A stretch of DNA of 64,000 nucleotides from Sphagnum compactum (lineage: Eukaryota > Bryophyta > Sphagnopsida > Sphagnales). Under the pieces are notes generated by a model that was not told the DNA's origin, made no database searches, and saw nothing but the letters and a program-made list of their open reading frames with translations. The stretch is taken from contig OZ234493.1 in the NCBI GenBank assembly GCA_965153455.1, forward strand, positions 17,908,213 to 17,972,212, in the 5' to 3' direction. Numbering within the stretch: position 1 is the first letter of the stretch; every line of letters begins with the position of its first letter. A program made the position numbers and the translations under genes. Of the stretch, positions 21,317-33,879 are shown in pieces.

Positions 21317-23668
21317 ATGGGTCCTTTTGTAGTTCCAGGTTTGCTTGTGGTGGTCGTTGCTGGTTCAGCTTTCAAGTTAATAGCTAGGAAGGGGACAGGG
21401 GAGAAGCTCGAGGAGTTCAAGTCTGAGGCACAAGAGTCCCAGTCAAAATCCAAGGACAAGTCTCAGTCTCAGTCTGAATCCAAGCACAAGTCTCATTCTA
21501 AGTTCAAGTTCAATCACAAGCTCAAGTCCTCCAAGGATGCTGATGAAGAAGACTGGGAGTGCAAGCTCAAGTCCAAGGCTGTTGATGAAGAAGACTGGGA
21601 ATGGCCGATCTTCGATGAATGGTTTTCTTACGAGACTCACAGCACACAGCGCAAGCGCAGAATTGCACAAGTTGACGAGGATCTGAACCCGGAGAATCCT
21701 TTTGAAGTCGTCTATGTGAAGCAAGAAGAGGATTGGCCTGCTGAGATGTCGGTGACTCTCTTTTCCACCCACCTTGTTGATATCTTGAGCAAATGCTTGC
21801 TCCAGGCGAGGGGCCTGCACCTTGCTGAACAAAAGGAGGGCAAATTCTGCGCACCCCAGGATTTCAGGGAATTTCAGAGGCTGGCAGACCAAACCAACCC
21901 AAGGATTTCAGGGAATCAGCTTTTCTTAGCAATGAACACCATCCGTAACTACAAGGTAGAGGAGGAATCCGAGAGTGCTGCAGCTGCAGCTGCTGTGGTT
22001 GCCACTGCGAAGCTCCATTTCCGCCATTTTTTGCGTTTTCTGGAGAAGGAGTTCAAAGATACTCAAAAGCAGTACGCTCGCATGAAGCAGGAAGGAACTA
22101 CTTCGTGGCTGATGTTGTGGACATTTCTACCGCCGGGTGAGAAAGTGTGCTATCATTGCCAAATCTCCGGGGAACTATGTTATGGCATTGTTCATGGGTG
22201 CGATTACAACAGAGATCAGAGGGTCCTGAAGGTGGTGCTCGAAGTAATGGACTACAATGGTCAGAGCTACCGTGCTTGCACTGTGAGCTCTCGAATCCCA
22301 GAATTTGAAGATGAGCTTTCCTTCAATTCTCTGAATGTGTGTCCCATGAGCTTCGTCAAGCAACGCAAGCAAATGGAGGATGCGTTTCTTGCCAACGGTA
22401 AGCGCTTCTTTGAATTGTCTGTAAAGCAAAACAATTGTTTCATGCGTTTTGAAGGCCCTCTTTTGCGTTACGAGATGTTGCCTGAAACTGGATTCATGCA
22501 ATTGATCAAGCACAAGGCCGATGGAAGAGTCATGATCGACCTTTGGAGCTTCGTCAAGATGAATCCCGGTTATCAAATGGGAAATGCAAGTCCACCAAAT
22601 TCTCGTTATCGTAAGTCTGGCTTGCAGACTAACAACTATAACTGCAAGCTCCCAGACGATGAAAGCTTGCGTCTTGCGCCTGCAATTGTCTATGGCTTTT
22701 CTTTCAGCCTCAAGAAATGGGGTTGTTTCCCAATCAATGGATTTAGCGAAATCTCGTTTGATGATCATGCTTTTGATCGTCATCTCGTGATAAGCAATGA
22801 GGTTCAAAAAAAAATGATGCTTGGCCTCGTCTCACAGCATCTCCATGACCCATCTCAACCTAAAGATGAGAGAAACAACAATGTCGCTAACGTTATCCCA
22901 GCAATTGATCCCATTTCCAATAAGGGCGAAGGTTGCATCTTCTTGTGCTATGGGCCTCCAGGAACTGGTAAGACTCTCACTGCTGAGTCTGTTGCCGAGA
23001 AGCTGCATCGCCCGCTCTGGTCTATCAGTGCTTCGGAGTTGACCCTCAAGGTTGAGAAAATGGAAGAAAATTTCACAAAGATCTTGGACATCGCATCCTC
23101 TTGGCGTGCGGTCCTCTTGTTGGATGAAGCAGATGTCTACTTGGAGAAGCGCACTTCCACCGGTAATCCCAAACGCAATGCCATGACTGGCGTCTTCCTC
23201 CGTCTTCTAGAGTACTACAAAGGCGTCCTCTTCCTCACCACAAACCGCGTCACCACTTTTGACGATGCCTTCTGCTCAAGAATCTCCATGTTCGTCCGCT
23301 ACCATCGCCTAACACGCTTCAACAGGGCCAAGGTATGGGAGACCTTACTATCCCGTGTTGGTCTCATGGACATCAACTTGGACATGTTTGCAGCTCATGA
23401 GCTGAACGGCCGCGAGATTCGCAACTCCATCCGGATTGCTCACACATGGGCCACCAATTGCAAGGAGTCACTAACCACTAAGCATGTACTCGAGGTGGTG
23501 AAGATGTTGGAAGACTTTCGCAGCGATCTGCAAGATGCTGTACTAGATGAATCACAGAACGATCATCTGTTCTCCTCTGCCTTGGCCACACTACAGCAAC
23601 AACACCAACCTACACTTCTTAGCAGCGACAATACTACCTCAAATGGGGCCATGAGCTCCAAACCCTAA
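21317..23668 (+). CDS. AAA ATPase, DUF7025-like fungal-type family, membrane-anchored (gene 2)
   Basis: Intact, intronless; 783 residues from the ATG at 21317. The frame is open back to an ATG at 21230, but 21317 gives the M-G-P start of gene 1 with a hydrophobic segment right after it (residues 3-20). Residues 24-80 are rich in Lys, Ser and Gln. The D-E-E-D-W-E box occurs twice, the second running into the conserved W-E-W-P-I-F-D-E-W at W94. The 13-residue repeats of genes 1 and 3 are absent; an Ala run lies there. The DUF7025-like region is about 263-420 (G-R-V-M-I-D at 403-408). The AAA module has Walker A 546-553, Walker B with D603/E604, sensor-1 N643, arginine finger R655 and lid motif N-G-R-E-I-R-N from 697. 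It is the most divergent of the three genes. It sits between the inverted arms, so recombination between them would invert it. Confidence 0.83.
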   Translation: MGPFVVPGLLVVVVAGSAFKLIARKGTGEKLEEFKSEAQESQSKSKDKSQSQSESKHKSHSKFKFNHKLKSSKDADEEDWECKLKSKAVDEEDWEWPIFDEWFSYETHSTQRKRRIAQVDEDLNPENPFEVVYVKQEEDWPAEMSVTLFSTHLVDILSKCLLQARGLHLAEQKEGKFCAPQDFREFQRLADQTNPRISGNQLFLAMNTIRNYKVEEESESAAAAAAVVATAKLHFRHFLRFLEKEFKDTQKQYARMKQEGTTSWLMLWTFLPPGEKVCYHCQISGELCYGIVHGCDYNRDQRVLKVVLEVMDYNGQSYRACTVSSRIPEFEDELSFNSLNVCPMSFVKQRKQMEDAFLANGKRFFELSVKQNNCFMRFEGPLLRYEMLPETGFMQLIKHKADGRVMIDLWSFVKMNPGYQMGNASPPNSRYRKSGLQTNNYNCKLPDDESLRLAPAIVYGFSFSLKKWGCFPINGFSEISFDDHAFDRHLVISNEVQKKMMLGLVSQHLHDPSQPKDERNNNVANVIPAIDPISNKGEGCIFLCYGPPGTGKTLTAESVAEKLHRPLWSISASELTLKVEKMEENFTKILDIASSWRAVLLLDEADVYLEKRTSTGNPKRNAMTGVFLRLLEYYKGVLFLTTNRVTTFDDAFCSRISMFVRYHRLTRFNRAKVWETLLSRVGLMDINLDMFAAHELNGREIRNSIRIAHTWATNCKESLTTKHVLEVVKMLEDFRSDLQDAVLDESQNDHLFSSALATLQQQHQPTLLSSDNTTSNGAMSSKP

Positions 23669-24623
23669 ATTTTGTAACCCTAAAAGGAAGGTAATATAAC
23701 TAGACCAAACGTTTACCCAACTCAAGTTCATAAGTTTTAAATACACTTATTCTTGGATTAGTGGCTCATTAGAACACACTAAGTAGTAATACACAAGAAT
23801 AAGTTATATCTCAACCAGACCTTAGAGTGGTCTACCTCAAGTAAAAAGCGTCTAATGGTGTGGGGTTCCCAAATTTCATGAGCACCTTCATGGTCATGCT
23901 CACAGCAATACTTCTCAGTATTGAAGTACTCAATATTGCTCTTTGGATTTGCTAAAATAGGCATCCAAGCGTGTCTCTTTCCATTTCAAGTTGAAAGTGC
24001 ATAGATTGGAACTTTTGAAACATGAGGTGGTAATGCTCGAATTGTCTCCTTGTTGCACTGAGATCATCAAGAACTAGGGTTTTAAGATCCATGAAGACAG
24101 ATCATAGCTAAATTTTGCTCTGAACAGCCTCAAACACCAAGCTGCCCATTCCCAACCAATTCAACTTGATACCCATAATGCCAAACAATCTGAACCTAAT
24201 TAAGAGTTTGATTAACTTTGTTATCTTCTGCAACCAAAACACCATCGCACAAATGTTTTCCTTTGCTATGTTTACCTGGTTGTCTCGGGGTGTAGTTTTA
24301 TCCGATGAAACTCTAGGAGAAGTGGTACAACAATTGTCAATGTGGTTCCTTCACCAAGTTCATTTCCAATGGTAGTGTCCTGCCCTAACAAACCCTTGCA
24401 TTTTGTCAACTCTAACCCTCTTCCACATGCATCCCTTTCTTCTTGGTCGTGGATCTTGTGATGCCAATGTTCAACAAGGGGTGTGTCACACTGTGACCTT
24501 GCCATTTACATTAAAACGTATCTTAAGGAAGAAAGTACAATTATGGAAACTCAAATATTTCACCATGCAAAAATATAATCTTCAAAAAATCCTCTAAAAA
24601 AAACCCAAGTCCTGAAACATATT
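23669..24623. other. 3' flank of gene 2 and intergenic DNA
   Basis: It begins with the shared family 3' flank (TTCTTGGATTAGTGGCTC near 23752). Nothing else recognised. Confidence 0.5.
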
Positions 24624-25015
24624 AGAGTTATCCGTAAAGTAACTCTGTCTTCACCCTGTCTTTCGGCCTCTTTTCACCCCCTATCCCCTCTTTCGGTGGT
24701 ATCTGCAAAGTAAGGACATTTTATTAAATCTCAGGATCAAATGCTGCAACTCAACATTTAATGCACAAGGTTCGAGACTAATCATAGTAGCTATACAAGT
24801 AAGAGCAGTGAAAATATATGTAGCAGCAGTGGAGGCGCTCAGGAAAAAGGAAAGACAGGATGAAACTCGGTTTACCACCAAAATTGATGGTTTTCTGAGT
24901 TTCATCCCCCCTTAAATGCTAACGTACTTTTTTGCAGGGTTTTTTTAATCTCACCCTGTGTATGACCAAACTCAGGGTTCCGGTGCTGTGTTTGTCTTAC
25001 TTTACGGACAACTCT
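24624..25015. mobile_element. MITE with 19-bp terminal inverted repeats
   Basis: AGAGTTATCCGTAAAGTAA at 24624-24642 pairs with TTACTTTACGGACAACTCT at 24997-25015, with one mismatch. ATT flanks both ends (24621-24623 and 25016-25018). The element is 392 bases with no transposase. A 3-base target duplication points to a PIF/Harbinger-like mobiliser. The minus ORF at 24681-24905 is incidental. Confidence 0.8.
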
Positions 25016-28000
25016 ATTATAACTCTATAACTAAGCTCAAGTTTCAACACAAGCCAAAATATCATCTTTCAAAAATTCTCATATAAAAATAGACCTATTA
25101 CCTAGGGGCCAAAATCCATTAAGCTACTATACTCTATAATGAATCTGAACTCAATATCCTTTTTAAGTGAATGTTAGCTTAACATAAAATGTTCATGGTA
25201 AGTAGACATAAGTCCTAAATGACTAGCATGGTGTGGGACTCAACACTAGAGTCCCCAACATCAAGTGTGAATGCACTTTAAGTATCACATACTATATATG
25301 AACCTACATGGGAGTCCTCCATCTCTATAGACATGCACAAAATAGGCCAAAAAAAATCACATGCCCACATAAATGACCAAAAATAAACTAAACTCCAAAA
25401 TTTGAAATTGGTAGACCTTAATATACAATTATGATGTATATAAGAATGATGAATTAGACATAATAGATGTTAATGCCAAGGGGTGGGCATGGTTTGGCCG
25501 CTTCTAATTCCTAGCTTGCAAGTAGTTTCACCTTATCAAGCTCAGCCACAACTTGCTAAGAGCTAGAATTAGCCCAATCATGTTTGCTCCTTACAATGTA
25601 ACGAAAAATGTTAAATCGGCCTAAGATCGTAAATGCAGTTAGAACAAAAGTAGTGGTATGATTTTTTCCCCCAGTCTGCCCTTCGCCCCATTCATATTTT
25701 TGAAAAAAAATTAGGTGATACCCAAGCACATTTTTCATTCATAATCTTTCATTGTTATGAATGTTCCAAAAGGCACATAACATGCCCAACGACATGTTAC
25801 ATACCCATAATACCCATATCATGTTCAAAGCATACATAACATGGACTCAAAATGTGTTTAGGTATCACAAGGTAAAAAAAACAGGGCAAAGGGCAGACTG
25901 AGCAAAAAAATTAAGTAATTTTTGTATTGTATGCATTTACAATCATAGGCCAATTTGACATCTTCTTTACCTAACCCGCACCCGCCCTCCCCCAAATTGA
26001 AGTATGTGAGTGCAATATGGCAATTTCTAAATGGTTTTGTGACCTATGCAGTTCATGTTCTACATGATGAACACACACATGTTAAATTGATTGTGCATGT
26101 TATATTCCTAGACTTCAAACAATTAGATAAATGGCTAGGAGACTATCATTAACTTAGTTTCAACTAATTGGACTAAAATGTGTTAATTTTATTTTGACCT
26201 TTTTTTCCATCAACGTTGAACCAAAATCTTGTGTCAAAACCATGTAGCGTGTTGCAATAACATTTGCAAATTTTGATGGGTGCATTTTAACATTATACCT
26301 TAAGAGACATGGTTGAAAACACAATCTTCCAAGAAGGGGTGTCATGAGCACAAAAATTGGCTCAACCAATTTTTTTCCAAAATCTATAAAAACTAAGACA
26401 AACTAGAACAAGAACAAGTCTTAACCCAAGTCTAACCATGAATCACATTAATAATAAAGCAAGGTTACAAACTACGTAAAAAGACACTCATACAAAGTTA
26501 TATTCAAACCATGGAAAAATTGGAACATAAAATAAAAAACAAGGCTATAAGGTCATACCTCATACTATTGTTGAACATATCAAATGTAATGAGGGTTGGA
26601 ATTAAATATATTTACACCCATTTGAGGACTTGGTTCAAAGAAATTTTGATGCAATTTTCATATGGCTCACCATCCAAGGTACCAACTTGAGGAACATTTT
26701 AAATCATAATGAAAAGAGGACAATGATGAATGAAATTCATCCATGAGTTATGTTAGCAACGATGATGAATGAACTTCAATTGACCATTAAATGTCATTTG
26801 TGCTTATAGGTTGATGATAAAGTACAAATTGTTGGTTTTGTTTTAAAGGTTAAATTTGAATGATTCCATGTGTAGTTCTAGGTTCACTAAAGCCTAAAAT
26901 CTAGTTCTGGATTTGATTCTTCAAAAAATAAAATCTTAATTCTAATTCTAGTCCAATTTAAAAATCAGACACAATTCCAAAAAATTGAATATTTAGTTCC
27001 TAAGTTGAATTTGTTGGTGCTAAGTGAAAGGAAGTTGTAAATATTAATTGGATTATCAACTATTAAATATAATTAACAAGTTAAATAAGTAAGTATTATT
27101 TTTTAGTATAATTATTCAATAGACATATTAAAACTAACAATAGAAAACAAATTCCCCCGAATGAAAGCAAACTAAATTATGAAATAGTTATAAAATTATC
27201 AAGTGTACATAATGAAATTACATACTAGGAACTACATTAATATTCGAATGAAAATATCAATTAAAAATTTCAATGCAAAATGCCTCTCACTTGCATTAAA
27301 TTAATAAGTAGGAACAAATAATAATGTAATTTAAAGATGGAAAATTAGATAAAATTCATTCTATGCTAAGTGAGGTTTAAGTGATTCAAATAATAATAAT
27401 AATAATTGAAATTTTAAATGAAAGGGCCAAAAAAAAAAATTTACAAAACATTTCAAAGCTCAAGATGCAAGCCAGATAAGGACCTATAGAGCACCGATTG
27501 GTTGCTTCCACAACCCTAAAATTTTGACCCCATATCTTGTTTCTTTGGATATCATCCTTCACTTTAAACTTTTGGAAGAATCTCATCTCACATACCTCCA
27601 TCCTCCATTCCTAAATGTAAGCCTTCACAAATAATATCCTTGGTACATTTAAAATGATTACTCCCAAGTCCTTGATAGTGGACTTCCAGATTTCATGAAT
27701 CTCCTTTTCAAATTGCAAAGATTTAGTTTATTATTAGTTTTTAATTATCCCACACTAACAAGCTCAATGAACATTCGATAGTTTAATCATACTTGAAACC
27801 AAAATGTTACCATGTGCAACCATTTGTCAAAGGTGGCATTTGAGAATCTAAACATGGGGAACTTCTACACCTCCTAAAGAACTATAGAATAGAGTTACTT
27901 GATCTTTTGCTCATTGTTCATGCATGTTACAATTAGCATTTGGAGCTTCTAAATGAACATTTTCAGCTTTAAGTTCATGTTCTAATGTAAATGGATTTGA

Positions 28001-30056
28001 AGCATGAACCTAGAGCCAAATGTTGGGTCACAAATAGGAAGGGGCTTCTAGAAGTTTGAATATTGTTCCTTCTACAAATTGTTTAACAACCTTCACCATC
28101 AAACTCTTGCATGGTTGAAATTAACCTCATCATAGCAAGGTTCAACACTTCCTCATAGTATAACTTGACTACAACATTTATGGTTGTGGATAATTCACAT
28201 TGCAACATGCATTTCTATTAATTTCCATTAAAGTTAAAAAAATTCAATCAAATTAGTTGATATTACAAATTTCACAAGAATACCCATTGATTCCCAAAAA
28301 CTATTTGGATTTTTGTTTTCGCCATATACATGTAATAAAAAATGCCTCATGAATCAAATTGTACCACATCTTCCTTATCTTAATCTCACATGTTTTATAC
28401 TACTCTTCAAAAATGGCAATCTTGAATTACTTCGAGCATATCTTGCTTGTGCTCTAAATGCAAATGAAATCATGTATCAAGCTAGGCTTGACATTATCCA
28501 ATTCGATAGACCTACAACATGATTGTCAAAACTTCATGAGTTTAAAAAACAAGAACTTGATTTCAACCAATGATAAAACATGAAAAACAAAGTCTTAGTT
28601 GTTGATGTCTATCATTGCCATGATGAGCTTTACAATTCCTACTATGAAATCCAATATTATTGAATCCATCGTGACATGCTAAGATTCTTTCACTAGGTGC
28701 ACCCTAGCAATGTATGGTCACCATGCCTATAGCTTGTGATTATCATCCCACATAAAAAACATCTTCTTATATAACTAGGCCATGTTTGCATCCTAGTAGA
28801 ACTCCTTTGAACTCATTGTTCTTCCTCTTCCACATTTTGCTCAAGAACTATGGTATTCTTCAATTATCTCCTCTACACCTTATAGTTTGTTGGGGAGATG
28901 TAAAATATCTTGTTTTTCTTTTCAATATCCCACGTGGAATGTTTGTTTCATCTTTAAGATGTTTACTTTAAAGCATAGGACACACAATTGACATGGGTAT
29001 CACCCTATATAATGGAATAACTATTTTAAAGCCTTATGCTTGGGGACCATTTGAATTTATCCAAGAGCTTGTTGGTTTTAACTTTATGTTAAACTTGCAT
29101 AACTTCAATAGTCTTGTCATAGGAAAAAAGATCCTCCATGTTTTCTATCATTGGAAGCAATCATTTTAACATGTATCAATATTATAAAAACAAGTTTGAC
29201 CCTAAACAAGTCTCACCATGTCAATTTAGATTAATCAATTTGGACCTTCCATTGTGATAGGGCTGGTTTTTTTGTTGCCCACACAACATGCAACAAAGGT
29301 CTACAACAAACATTACTAGAGATGCATCAATTTGGCAATCCACATTGGGAAAATGACATGGTGCACAATTACACATGTTTGACCATCCTAGTCCTCCAAC
29401 AACAACATTCCAAAAATTAGAACTCCCACACACATAAAATAACATGCCTTGGAATCATATATAATATAATCAAAGATGTTTCTTGTAAGTACACATAATC
29501 TCACAACTTGAATCTACAAATTTGAAGTTAATAACCACCTCTTTTAGTAGTGGAATAATATAAAGTATTCCAATGTTAAACAATCGTTTGATTCTCCATA
29601 AACATCGACATTACACATTGAAACAAAACTATTTGCTATTCACATGCCTGAAAGCACATGTTTGGATCATCCAAATTAATTATTGCAACGTTAAGTTAAG
29701 GTTAATAATTCCGGGTCCATGACCAAACAATATAAAATATGGTGAAAATGATGGAAGAGAAAATTTTTTATTGAATTTCTATCCCATTGCTAACAATAGT
29801 AACTATGAGTCCCAATTTTTTAGTATGGCCCATTTGGAGCCCATATGTTCACAAACCTCACTTCATTATTTACACCATTCATTTAGCTAACTTGTTTGCC
29901 TTGGATGGTTTTGTGAAGTTGTGTGATGATTAATTAGTGTTTTCTCATATGAAGCTTGGAACTCCCCACAAAATTTCATATTTCGTGAGTACCAATTGGC
30001 GCTCCAAACCTATAAATACCTTACCTAGAAATGCATATGTAGCACCTTCATTGTTA
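25016..30056. other. AT-rich intergenic DNA up to the right arm
   Basis: No protein family recognised on either strand. A block at about 25150-25275 recurs at 52300-52430. Short ORFs (for example 28313-28522, 28786-28971, 29221-29445) show no domain and are left out. Confidence 0.5.
25150..25275. repeat. Dispersed repeat, partner at 52300-52430
   Basis: The shared boxes are AAGTGAATGTTA, CTTAACATAAAAT, CTAAATGACTAGC, ACTGGAGTCC/ACTAGAGTCC and CAAGTGTGAATGCAC, in the same order and spacing. Not coding. Confidence 0.6.
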
Positions 30057-31137
30057 TGGTCATGTAGGTTTAGATTAGATCGATGGATGTTTGACAAGAA
30101 CGTTGGTGATGGGTTAACCGTTGGTGGAGAATAAATTGATGCCCACAAGTGGCACAAAAGTCTTTAGGTGGAGGTTGTAAGCATGTTGGGAGGGTGGGCG
30201 TAGGTTGGGGGGTCTAATCATGGGCAATTATAAGGGTTAACAGAATGGAAAGGGAAAAGGTCCTAAATGTGCATTATTTACGGGGATTGAGAAAGTGTTG
30301 TGTTGGGGCTCCATATTTACACAAAAGGCTGGGGGGTTGGTAAGGGGAACTAGTGGGTGGTGGGTGGTTTGTTAAAATGATATGGGGGGGTTGGTGGGTG
30401 GTGGGTGATTTGCATAGGAAAGGTAATGGAAAGTGAGGTTGTGATGGTGTGTGAAAAAACAATGGGCAATGTGAATTACGAGGTTCAATGAGACATGATA
30501 AACTAGGAGACATGGGACGTTTTGTGCCCATGAGGAAAGAAGTTTATTATCAACACAATTGCATAAAAGCCGAACTTTCTAAAAATTGTTTATTTCAACT
30601 TGGCAATCCTAAACCTATAGAGCCAACCACACAAAATTAAGCAGATCAAAAGGAAAAATAAAAAAAACCATCACAAACAAGCAAGTTCTATTTCAAAGGA
30701 TAGTTGAACCTTAACTTTGCCATAATTTTGGACACCATCATTTTTACTTTATTATGTTTAACACAACTTATACACTTTTGAAAACGATTGTGCAAAGATT
30801 AGGGATTCAAAAACTTCTAATTTTTCATTCTTTGGACTACCAAATTAAAGTAACACTTAGCTTCAATAATAGAAAAACACCCTTGACTCAATCTTTCGCT
30901 CAAAAGAAAACCCTAAAAAACATATGATTGGTCAATAACTAGCCATTATGTATTCACATGTTCACACCTACAACACATTCTTTGATTTTTATTTCTTTTT
31001 ATTTCTTTGCTATTTCTTTAAAACTATGACAAAAATTAAGAAAAACCAAGCCCGTGACAAATCATTCACTTTGTGGTAAAAACCTTTTATTGTGCTTAAT
31101 TTGTAGGTAATAGCTAGATTCTTGGTGAAAATTTTTT

Positions 31138-32290
31138 TTGGGGCTTGATAGAAACATAAAGGGAAAAAAAAGAACCTACCACAAAACAAAACTCAAAGAA
31201 AAACATAAATTACATAAACCCCACCCTCCCTTGGCCTTTTCACCTTTGTTGTTTGGTTGCTTGTTGATGTTGTTGTCATCATCATCCTCCTTCTTTGTCT
31301 CCAAAAGTGGCTGTTCTCAAATGTCCTGCCATGCCTTCAAAATCTTAAAACTAAACTTACAACCAATCTTCAAACCACAACTACACTTACTACTAGTCCG
31401 CTTTTGACAAAAATTAAAATCAAACATGAATCCTAAAACCCCTCTTTCCTTTTCCTTTATTGCCCCACTACAAATTATTTTTCTTTATCTTTCTTTGCCT
31501 GACTTTCTCTCCGCTCTTTTCACATGGCGCTAACTACTGGGCACAGAGAAAAAACGACAATACTAATAGCCAAGCTGTTACCAGCAATACCATCGCCACT
31601 CAGGCTCCAAAGACCTATGAGCAGCAAAACCTGGCAGCCATTACCTTTAAGATCTCAACTGCAAATCCCCACCTAATTCCATTGGTAAACTTTATGTAAT
31701 CCCCTAAGTCGTCCTTAAATATCTTATAACATAAAATAAGTCCCTCAATAGATATGTAGACATGGGCAAAACACAGAAAACAGAAAAAAACTCAAATCAT
31801 CTTGAGTTGAGGAAAAAAATTGAGTTTTCTGCTGGCTTATTTTCCTTGAGCTGAGTCTGCTCTTGCATTTTGATCGAGGTCCACAGTTTTAAGGAAACCC
31901 GTAGTTGTACTCTGGGTTTTATTGTCTTTGCAGGTAACTTTAAATAGATGAAAATATAAACATTTACATGTCCTTCTATATTTCTGGCTACCTAGAACCA
32001 CATATAGGAATCTAACCATTATCATTAATTTTTCTTCCAATTCTAGTCATTGATTACACCAATCGCCCTGGGAACCCTAAACCCTAAACCCAATTTTTGC
32101 ATTTTAGTTTTGAATTTTGCTTTTGGCAAAGTTTCAATAGTAGAGAAAAAGGCTGCTTTGGGTCAGTTAAATCTATTGCTTTTGTTGGTGAACTCTTTAA
32201 TGACTTCTGATAAGCCATTAATCTGGTGAAAAATGGCCCAAATTTGCCAGATTTTGAATTTTTAAAAAAATTCCAAATCGTTGGATTCTT
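31138..32290. other. Right-arm intergenic DNA
   Basis: Inverted match of about 14790-15950. The ORFs at 31138-31407 and 31460-31699 are not considered genes because their left-arm counterparts read differently and show no domain. Confidence 0.5.
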
Positions 32291-32450
32291 ATAATAAGTT
32301 CCAGAAAGATATCCAGGAATATAGAAGGATTCAATTATGTAGCTATATTACAGGTGATTCTATTTTTAAAAAGGTCTATCTATTATGTAGCCAAATTTGG
32401 CTAAATTATTTTCTGAATGATTGCCACTTTGACTACATCACAAAATCCTT
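32290..32450. mobile_element. MITE-like dispersed repeat (GTAGYCARAA family), right-arm copy of copy 3
   Basis: Boxes AGGAATATAGAAGGATT, CCAAATTTGGCTAAATTATTTTCTG reduced form, and GATTGCCACTTTGACTACAT in order. It abuts the deletion junction at 32470. Confidence 0.55.
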
Positions 32451-32470
32451 AAAAGAAACCATGTCATGCC

Positions 32471-32790
32471 AGAAAAACTTTGAAGCTGATTTGCAACAGC
32501 AACAAACAAAACAAACAGCAGAAAAAATAAATTTAAACTGTGGAAATTTTCAAAAAAACAAAATGTCAACAACAACAAAACAATCACTGACTTTAAGAGA
32601 AAAAGGAAAACTTTGAACCTGAAATGCAACAAGCAAACAAACAAAGAACAGTCGAAGGAAATTGCAAAGCAGCTACTGCATCTTCATACTGGGTTTTCCA
32701 ACTGCATCTTCAGATTTATAAGAAGATGGAGGAAGTCATGAGGCGTGTGATGCAAGCAAGAGCTCTGTTGTTGTTGTGTTGAAGTAGTGC
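32471..32790 (-). promoter_or_regulatory. Orphan promoter/leader of a lost AAA gene copy
   Basis: Read on the minus strand, this block matches 10740-11096 upstream of gene 1, including the TATA box (TTATAAAT, 32714-32721), the GCATCACACGCCTCATGACTT box near 32735-32755 and the leader up to GCAAATCAGCTTCA. At 32470 it jumps to sequence equivalent to 14625, beyond the 3' end of gene 1. The coding region is gone. Whether the promoter is still active cannot be seen. Confidence 0.75.
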
Positions 32791-33109
32791 AGCTGCCATG
32801 GATAACCGACCAAGGCTGTGTTTGTCGTCAGAGGAAGAAGTGAGGAAGGGTTTCCTTTGAGAATCATTGTTAGGTTTAATAAGGTCACGTGTGTAGGTAG
32901 TCTTTAGACTTTACCGATGGCCTCCGTGGTCTCAACAGTTGAAAATTTTGGGGCTATGGCTTTTATTGTTTTGTTTTGTTTTGGTTTGCAATTTAGGCTC
33001 TATGACTTGTGGTACTAGTGCCTGTTAATAAACGTGGGTTATTCTTTCTTGGTAGTTGGTCCCATAGTATATACCTTACTTCCTTACTTACAATTTAGCG
33101 TCATTAAGT

Positions 33110-33440
33110 GGGCAAAATTTCAGGCTAATTTTGGCTCTTGTGAATAAAGTATTGAGGATGTTCATCCTTGCTTTTGAAACCCCAATCAACATTTCATAGG
33201 CAAGTAGGTTTTTGCAACTATGTGAACAATGTGGGTAAAGTACTAAGGGTGGGGTCATACTTTGCTTGAAGCCCAAATCAAAATTTCATAGGCTAGTTTT
33301 AGTACTTGTGTGCAAAAACAATTGAGGTTGGTCATTCTTCCTCCCAAGCTAAATCAAAATACCAGGCTAGTTTTGACACTTTGTGTGAAAATGAGGTGGG
33401 TCATCCTTGCTTGGAAGCCAAATCAAAATTTCACCATATG
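33110..33440. repeat. Degenerate tandem repeat array (right arm)
   Basis: About four units of 70-90 bases carry AAATCAAAATTTCAGGCTA-like, GACACTTTGTGTG-like and GGGTCATCCTTGCTTGGAAG-like boxes. Inverted counterpart of 10190-10480. Confidence 0.55.
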
Positions 33441-33479
33441 TGTCAGGGGCAATGTTTTTATTTTCTTGGCAATTTTTTT

Positions 33480-33600
33480 GTTATAGCCAAAGTAGCAATG
33501 ATCCACAGGAAGATTTAGCCAGATTTGGCTACAAGCCAAATATGAAAGTAAATTTCTTAAAACATCCTTTCATATATCTGGCTACTTACTTGAACCATGT
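33480..33600. mobile_element. MITE-like dispersed repeat (GTAGYCARAA family), right-arm copy of copy 2
   Basis: It runs from TAGCCAAAGTAGCAATGATCC through TTTAGCCAGATTTGGCTAC to ATCCTTTCATATATCTGGCTAC. In this copy both ends read as (complement) GTAGCCAGA / TAGCCAAAG, the best view of the imperfect terminal inverted repeat. Confidence 0.55.
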
Positions 33601-33879
33601 ATAGATATAAAAAGGTTGAAAATCTCAAAAAAGCACATGATTTTAACAGTTTTAATTTTTAAATTTGATTTTAGCTATATTTAGCCAGCGAAGAAAAGGC
33701 TTGTCAGGGGTGATGGCTCAGCATGGTACCACAAAAGTCTGGGGTTCAAACTTGTCGTATTGCATAAAACACCTGCTGTATTTTTTGTAGTGTAAATTTA
33801 GGATGGTTTTCAGCTGGGTAACATATTTGCAATTCATATTATTTCATTCACGGGTGCGCTCACAAATTTTTTTCTTTCT

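Noticed and set aside
31460-31699. 79-residue ORF with a signal-peptide-like start in the right arm
   Set aside because: The left-arm counterpart (around 15380-15590) does not keep the frame, and no domain is visible.
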